26,062 bases of DNA. Origin: JBEKTY01 sp049515555 (lineage in GTDB: Bacteria > Planctomycetota > Planctomycetia > Pirellulales > Thermoguttaceae). Position 1 is the stretch's first letter; every line of letters starts with the position of its first letter. The position numbers and the translations under genes are program-made. The notes beneath the pieces were generated by a model. It was not told the DNA's origin, did no database searches, and worked only from the letters and a program-made list of their open reading frames with translations. The DNA lies in NCBI GenBank assembly GCA_049515555.1, contig JBEKTY010000112.1, forward strand, positions 1-26,062, in the 5' to 3' direction. This document shows positions 22,901 through 26,062 of the stretch, piece by piece.

Positions 22901-23807
22901 GGACTACTCGCAGATCAGCCTGTCGCAGCCGGCCGGCAAGGGCTACTTGAGCGTGTTCTATCCGTATAAGGCCGGCGAGCCCCTGCCCGAGCGGATCGAG
23001 AAGCTGGCCGACGGCCTGGCGAGAATCGTCACCAGCCAGTCGACAGACTACGTCTTTGCGTCGCCCGACAAGCCCGTTCGCTTCAAGAACGACACGGTCG
23101 AGATTGACGCCTGCGCCGGCGCCGTGCGGGTGTTCAAGGACAAGGTGCTGCTGGTGAACGCCTCGGGCCGCGCGGGCAGCGTCGGGTACCGCAACGTGGT
23201 GGCCACGGGCCTTGGCCCGTTCGAGCAACAGGTGCCGCTGTCGCCGGCCGGGGCCCAGGTCGTCCGGGCGGGGCGCGTGCCGGCCAAGCTGACGCCGCCG
23301 GAAAAGGCCCTGGCTGTGGACGGCTCGGGCCGGTACGACAACGCCCGGCTCTCGGGCGAAGGCCTGAAAGGGTGGGTGGAGGTCGACGGCCACAAGGTCA
23401 CGTACGTGGCTGCCGAAGGCACGGGCAAGATCGGCTATGGCGATTTCTCGATCAAGGGCGAGGCCCCGTTCGTTTGCGTCCACGAGCCCGGCAAGGTGAC
23501 CATCACCACCGAAGGCCGGCGACGCATCTTCCAAATGCCGATCCCCGAGAACATCGTCCCGCCCCACCTCCTGCCGCCGTTCGAGGGCCTGCCGGCCGAC
23601 TTCAAGTATCAGTGCCAGGTCGGGGGATGGATAAACTGGCCATGGTCGGTCGATGTCAAGGTGGATGGCATCAGCTACCAGGGCGGATGGTACGCCGGGC
23701 GCATGACCGTGGGCATCCCGGAGGGCAAACACGCGGCCGAGATCACTCCCTACAACAACCCGCCGGTCTGGAAGCAAAACGCCTTCAGCCGGCTGCTGCC
23801 CCGCTGA
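19983..23807 (+). CDS. Very large secreted heparinase II/III-like (alginate-lyase-like) protein
   Basis: This 1274-aa protein has a CGGAGGG site 6 bp before ATG and a signal peptide (CIVGSAVGLLVLYGSLAVAG). Residues about 25-400 are beta-rich and not assignable. Residues about 450-770 are helical and resemble the alpha/alpha toroid of polysaccharide lyases (MHMGNPNMAINRYMGMPLYA). The central sandwich carries GYTQSHWNPDQGTFVLYARG with H798 and D802, matching the H-x-D-x-G-x-F-x-x-Y-A-x-G signature of heparinase II/III-like proteins, which cleave uronic-acid polymers. The last 300 residues are further beta-sandwich material. The usual family length is about 600-900, so this one has large extra N- and C-terminal domains. 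The family call is moderate; the catalytic Tyr cannot be fixed. Its last 19 codons and downstream sequence are duplicated at 25625. Confidence 0.65.
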   Translation: MKRTCIVGSAVGLLVLYGSLAVAGQRDFVLGNWIDRDWPRTLLHYDVVCQSGEFQEGKVQVVGPEGKPAPSQTVVLSKHPDGSIQRARVSFYAELPKGGKAVYRMVSAATVQQFPAKVHSTAAGQQIEVASDCAGVRLPAPCRKQYDPPVEASTVPAPILAFRLANGVWAGKGWLESSRPIASMSQEVMADGPLYKEYAYEVRYAPEGFYRARVSVEAELPLVHVAEEYDMGSATAGKDFFVLALNEGWRPDTAFWAADRLPPGKQVLVRERRIEHDTCVWRQPIDFAGDPGNPPQDREHSRIYPGGDWGPKAQWYSVFADADKKSPQVAILTEHSGAWRLPDQSLSSIWWTRSGQVLARMRTSINLNGCPQNPFSTAEIDPDLPQTLGRRMWALVLGPRPAGEIHTVKDGKQVVEPKLDYRQMDSFRSYQGFINLNDYKDWILTWPAQDLARPRMFATPASLQKLRANLDRCPGKERIKDTFLLTGDPTKAVAEGKLAVAALDSRLRGLDFFCTHYRQAQFDGETAFYADSALSCNRLPADLKEAIRAKVAAMCYMLTTADFCPRGAGMHMGNPNMAINRYMGMPLYAVIIQDHPLAKTWLDDAAVYTRWKASLNVTSAGGAFRENPGYATYGPSIFLSTAAIALRNAGYDLEKWEPLKDIARYFNDIDTPATRPRGMWRKDHLESLAGRKVRVLPGFGNGADVAGGQTRMLLASLTAKSDPAYAARMMGAFHEAGAFLGTEATAPCFWFLWAPEIAPQSPPRTDQMITGFGGVLRAHVGTPEETYVCLRQGYTQSHWNPDQGTFVLYARGACIAPPTGWGYSGTAGICHDSRICFGEPLADHEHGRVDTNIEDYGFLPSVGYLLGRQTFVKRWDKSGTLKKDFEWSRQALLIRSGDPRGPNYVVLRDTTQGDCPLPSWWYQWLVAKADKVRPAAAGVSAEMLDGVRCDIRFLEPADPRIAVKGTKVNGFSEDYSQISLSQPAGKGYLSVFYPYKAGEPLPERIEKLADGLARIVTSQSTDYVFASPDKPVRFKNDTVEIDACAGAVRVFKDKVLLVNASGRAGSVGYRNVVATGLGPFEQQVPLSPAGAQVVRAGRVPAKLTPPEKALAVDGSGRYDNARLSGEGLKGWVEVDGHKVTYVAAEGTGKIGYGDFSIKGEAPFVCVHEPGKVTITTEGRRRIFQMPIPENIVPPHLLPPFEGLPADFKYQCQVGGWINWPWSVDVKVDGISYQGGWYAGRMTVGIPEGKHAAEITPYNNPPVWKQNAFSRLLPR

Positions 23808-24186
23808 CAAGGCGGAGAAGGACGCTTGCCGGGCCTTTCCCGGGCCGCAGGGCGATGGCCTGGCGTCCGGGCCCAAGCGGAATTTCCAGATTCTCTCCCC
23901 GCCATCCCGCGGCTGCCAGCCCGTTCCAGGGGGCTCCTCGTTTGCCGAGGGCCAAGCCCGGTGCCAACGCCTCGTTGTCACAGACAAGCCGACGAGGGGC
24001 TCGCCGTCCCGAAGAGACGATTGAAAATAGCCCAGCAGTTCACTGCTGGGGAGAGATAGGCAAAGTAGGGATCTCAGAGTCCCGTAGGGACGAATGAAGG
24101 CGTGGATTTGTTCTCCCTGTCAATCGTCCCTACGGGACTTTCGACGGGATTGTGCCAACCGATCTCCCAGCGATGAATCGCTGGGC
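23750..24186 (+). repeat. 440-bp direct duplication, copy A
   Basis: From the final 19 codons of the giant lyase-like gene to the end of the REPIN-like element, this segment is repeated at 25625-26062. I count about 13 substitutions and one single-base indel, so about 97% identity. The offset is 1875-1876 bp. Copy A may continue past 24186, since copy B is cut by the window end. Confidence 0.92.
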
Positions 24187-24194
24187 TATTCTCA
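24022..24194. repeat. REPIN-like composite palindrome, copy A
   Basis: Two half-elements in opposite orientation each carry GAAAATAGCCCAGC (left) or GAGAATAGCCCAGC (right, read on minus), a hairpin closed by CCCAGC/GCTGGG, an AGA-rich linker and the hairpin GTCCCGTAGGGAC followed by GAATGA or GATTGA. Left hairpins are at 24031-24051 and 24079-24092, right ones at 24125-24138 and 24166-24185. Two inverted REP units with a short spacer define a REPIN. The unit lies 215 bp after the stop of the giant gene. Confidence 0.8.
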
Positions 24195-24448
24195 AATGCC
24201 CCTGCCGGGGCAAGAGGCTGCGGCCCTTTTCCACCTTGTGTGCAACAACCCGGTGCCCGCCGCCCGCCTGATCGTCCTGGCCGCGCCGTCGCCCTCGCCG
24301 TCGCACCCGGCCTTTCTGCCGACCACCAAGGCCAGAACCCCACCGGCGTCACCCCCCGTTGGCTACCGTTGAACGGAAAAACTTGCTAAAATAGCAGCTT
24401 GACTTGGAGCCCCAGATGTTTTCCCCGGTCTTTCCGAAAGGCTTTCGG
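24195..24448. other. Intergenic stretch before the SHD1 gene
   Basis: No gene is supported. The segment is C-rich and contains a low-complexity proline/serine-like frame without start or family. Near its end the 13-bp palindrome TGCTA-AAA-TAGCA (24384-24396) overlaps a possible -10 box TAAAAT, without a clear -35 at the right distance. It may be an operator or promoter for the 24449 gene. Confidence 0.35.
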
Positions 24449-25021
24449 ATGAGAACGATACTTCTTTCGGGTGTCTTGATTCTGTGCACCTCCACCGATG
24501 GTTTTGCGCAGCCCCGCCACCGCCAGATTCCGACAAAGCCTGCGCCTGAAACCATCCCGACCATCCAGACGCAGGCTACGAAGGTTCTCAAATCCCCGAC
24601 CTGGGATTACATGATCTGGACAGATGCCTCCGAGAAGAAGCATTTGCGCGCGAAGTTGCTTACGGCAAACGAAGCGACCGTGCATTTGGCAAATTTGGAG
24701 GGCAGTCGGGGTCAGACTTTCAAAATTCAGTATGATTTCTTGTCTTGGTCCATCGGGCGGGCGGGCCCGGAAGCGGGGCCACTGAATTCAACCCTTGATT
24801 CCGTACCGGCCATTGTTGCCGCCGCATCCTTCGTCGTCCTCTCCAAGGCCGCGGGCCGATTCGGGCCTTGCAATTTGTCAGGGCTTGACAGTTGCCGGCG
24901 AATATGGTACAGGTGTATAGTAGTGGGGATTAGGGATTGGGGATTGGGGCGGAATGGGGAACGGACGCACAAAGGGGACATCACTGATTTGCGTCTTTTC
25001 TTGGTCGACCGCTCCCGTTGA
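24449..25021 (+). CDS. Small secreted SHD1-domain protein, probably truncated or frameshifted at the C terminus
   Basis: The ATG at 24449 gives a signal peptide (MRTILLSGVLILCTSTDGFA) and a proline/threonine-rich linker. Residues 55-101 then resemble an SHD1 (SLA1 homology 1) domain (MIWTDASEKKHLRAKLLTAN, then TFKIQYDFLSW). SHD1 domains are very common in planctomycete exported proteins and usually end in a vPLxxLSxxD pattern. Here the sequence departs after LSW, and about 90 residues follow that look non-coding and run into the G-rich repeat and the inverted repeat at 24973. I therefore think the original 3' end was lost. The function of SHD1 in bacteria is not established; it may mediate surface protein contacts. 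Confidence 0.5.
   Translation: MRTILLSGVLILCTSTDGFAQPRHRQIPTKPAPETIPTIQTQATKVLKSPTWDYMIWTDASEKKHLRAKLLTANEATVHLANLEGSRGQTFKIQYDFLSWSIGRAGPEAGPLNSTLDSVPAIVAAASFVVLSKAAGRFGPCNLSGLDSCRRIWYRCIVVGIRDWGLGRNGERTHKGDITDLRLFLVDRSR
24901..24949 (+). repeat. Repeat R with G-quadruplex-type tract, copy 1
   Basis: AATATGGTACAGGTGTATAG (24901-24920) is followed by four G-runs at 24925-24928, 24933-24935, 24939-24942 and 24946-24949, separated by ATT or ATTA. The same order occurs at 25344-25401. The tract fits the G3+N1-7 quadruplex pattern. Confidence 0.65.
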
Positions 25022-25056
25022 GCCCTCCCAGTTCGGCAATATCAGCGATGTCCCCT
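24973..25056. repeat. Inverted repeat of the GGGGACATC family
   Basis: AGGGGACATCACTGAT (24973-24988) and ATCAGCGATGTCCCCT (25041-25056) are complementary with one mismatch over 16 bp and a 52-bp spacer. The left arm overlaps the end of the open frame of the SHD1 gene. The G4-AC core recalls the larger inverted repeat at 9224. Confidence 0.7.
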
Positions 25057-25343
25057 ACTCCAGGGACAAGACATAAGCGCCCGCAAGGTTGCTGCCCATT
25101 GCCGTAACTACGGGCCCCCTCGGCGGTACTCTGATAGCCATGATCTTGACCGGTTAATTCAGCCTGTCAACCCCCCACAAATAGTCTTCCGGAATCGTGG
25201 TTCCGATAACGGAGAGCCCGGCAACGCTGCGCATGACCCATGCAGCCGACACTTCCCCGTGCCCTTTTCTCGTTCACTTTCTCGCCGCGGGCCGATCCAG
25301 GCCATGAAGATCTTCAAGAAACTGGTCTTGCGGTGTGAACACA
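25057..25343. other. Intergenic stretch without recognisable gene
   Basis: Short frames are present on both strands but none has an export signal, a good start or a known family. I see no strong structure before repeat R copy 2. Confidence 0.35.
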
Positions 25344-25401
25344 AATATGGTACAGATGTATAGGTATGGCGGAAGGGATTAGGGATTAGGGCGGAAGGGG
25401 G
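25344..25401 (+). repeat. Repeat R with G-quadruplex-type tract, copy 2
   Basis: AATATGGTACAGATGTATAG (25344-25363) differs from copy 1 at one base. The following G-runs at 25375-25377, 25382-25384, 25389-25391 and 25397-25401 again fit a quadruplex pattern. Confidence 0.65.
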
Positions 25402-25441
25402 AACGAGAAGGGTAACCGTTCACCGGGAGATGGAAGACGAT

Positions 25442-25521
25442 ACCACGGAGGCACGGAGAACACGGAGAAGAAGGCTTGAAGTTTGTTACGGGAATCTCCG
25501 TGTCCTCCGTGCCTCCGTGGT
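25442..25521. repeat. 27-bp inverted repeat (CCACGGAGGCACGGAG family)
   Basis: The left arm 25442-25468 begins ACCACGGAGGCACGGAG and the right arm is 25495-25521. They are complementary at 26 of 27 positions with a 26-bp spacer. The arms are themselves made of repeated CACGGAG units. Such sequences are dispersed intergenic repeats in several bacterial phyla; no partner gene is seen here. Confidence 0.8.
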
Positions 25522-25559
25522 GAATTTCGGCTCCGTATTCAGTGAGCCACCCCGGCCTG

Positions 25560-25681
25560 TGAACGGTTACGCACCAGGGCTGGACCGATCCCGAGTTCGT
25601 GGCCGGCCTGGCGGAGCTGGCCGCCTACAACAACCCGCCGGTCTGGAAGCAAAACGCCTTCAGCCGGCTGCTGCCGCGGTG
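25560..25681 (+). pseudogene. Orphan tail of the giant lyase-like gene
   Basis: The last 18-19 codons (YNNPPVWKQNAFSRLLPR) and the stop codon are identical in protein to the end of the 19983-23807 gene. The upstream codons (THQGWTDPEFVAGLAELAA) belong to something else, and a stop codon lies just before them. There is no start or export signal. This is a recombination scar or the last trace of a second copy of the gene. Confidence 0.75.
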
Positions 25682-26062
25682 ACAAGGCGGAGAAGGACGC
25701 TTGCCGGGCCTTTCCCGAGCCGCAGGGCGACGGCCTGGCGTCCGGGCCCAAGCGGAATTTCCAGATTCTCTCCCCGCCATGCCGCGGCTGCCGGCCCCGT
25801 TCCAGGGGGCTCCTCGTTTGCCGGGGGCCAAACCCGGTGCGAACGCCTCGTTGTCACAGACAAGCCGACGAGGGTCTCGCCGTCCCGAAGAGACGATTGA
25901 AAATAGCCCAGCAGTTCACTGCTGGGGAGAGATAGGCAAAGTAGGGATTTCAGAGTCCCGTAGGGACGAATGAAGGCGTGGATTTGTTCTCCCTCTCAAT
26001 CGTCCCTACGGGACTTTCGACGGGATTATGCCAACCGATCTCCCAGCGATGAATCGCTGGGC
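25625..26062 (+). repeat. 440-bp direct duplication, copy B (cut by window end)
   Basis: This is about 97% identical to 23750-24186, including gene tail, stop codon, 3' flank and REPIN-like element. Homology begins sharply at CTACAACAACC and runs to the last base of the window, so the true right border is unknown. Confidence 0.92.
25898..26062. repeat. REPIN-like composite palindrome, copy B (incomplete)
   Basis: The layout is the same as 24022-24194: CCCAGCAG/CTGCTGGG, GTCCCGTAGGGAC, its inverted partner, and CCCAGCGA/TCGCTGGG at the window end. The final TATTCTC of the right arm lies outside the window. Confidence 0.8.

Noticed and set aside
19962..23987. A minus-strand open frame of about 1340 codons opposite the giant gene
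   Set aside because: It mirrors the plus gene codon for codon, has arginine/alanine/glycine-rich low-information content, and no start signal or family. It is the usual antisense frame of high-GC DNA; the plus frame has signal peptide, ribosome site and motifs.
25430..25900. Open frame of 156 codons across the CACGGAG repeat and the duplication
   Set aside because: It crosses an inverted repeat and reads the lyase-gene tail only in part; no export signal or family. The only real coding trace is the orphan tail.
24022..26062. A CRISPR array suggested by repeated palindromic units
   Set aside because: Only two large copies 1.9 kb apart, with no regular spacers and no cas genes.

Overview
The window looks like a chromosomal piece of a high-GC member of the Planctomycetota, probably Pirellulales-like or an uncultured relative. 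This is inferred from gene content, not from a marker gene. The signs are several exported glycan-active enzymes, Tat-exported Gfo/Idh/MocA and aldo/keto reductase proteins, LamG-plus-propeller giants, a PQQ-propeller/HEAT fusion, an SHD1 domain and abundant REP-type palindromes between genes. There are no rRNA, tRNA, CRISPR or phage genes.

Layout. Bases 1-6666 (+) hold the tail of a probable beta-helix protein, a GH127 beta-L-arabinofuranosidase-like enzyme and a 1196-aa LamG/LamG/beta-propeller protein, probably one transcription unit. Bases 6667-7400 hold minus-strand debris: a GH127 C-terminal fragment and a xylanase-like C-terminal fragment. Bases 7536-10578 (+) hold a GH43/GH32-like five-bladed propeller protein and an NHL-repeat protein, separated by a 26-bp perfect inverted repeat. 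Next come a composite palindromic element (10710-10829) and a minus-strand pair, a Tat-exported aldo/keto reductase-like protein followed 4 bp later by a tetraheme cytochrome c. Bases 12788-15584 (+) hold a GH29 alpha-L-fucosidase, preceded by an unusual structured leader, and a Tat-exported polysaccharide-deacetylase-like protein. Bases 15600-19190 (-) hold a Tat-exported Gfo/Idh/MocA oxidoreductase and a PQQ-propeller/HEAT protein. Bases 19239-19850 (-) are a second graveyard, with an internally deleted ATP-citrate-lyase-like remnant and a DDE-transposase tail. Bases 19983-23807 (+) encode a 1274-aa secreted heparinase II/III-like protein. The rest (23808-26062) is repeat-rich: a 440-bp direct duplication carrying the tail of the giant gene plus a REPIN-like element, a truncated SHD1 protein, two further inverted repeats and two G-quadruplex-type repeats.

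How it may work together (inference): nearly every intact product carries a Sec or Tat export signal, so the locus looks like an extracytoplasmic kit for a complex, probably algal-type, glycan containing fucose, arabinofuranose and perhaps uronic acids. Glycosidases, a deacetylase-like protein and a lyase-like protein would open the polymer, propeller/LamG proteins would bind it, and periplasmic oxidoreductases with a multiheme cytochrome could oxidise released sugars. No transporter or dedicated regulator is visible. The most intriguing regulatory signal is a 90-bp element conserved upstream of the 7536 and 19983 genes. It contains an 8/21/8 inverted repeat and sits at nearly the same distance from each start codon.
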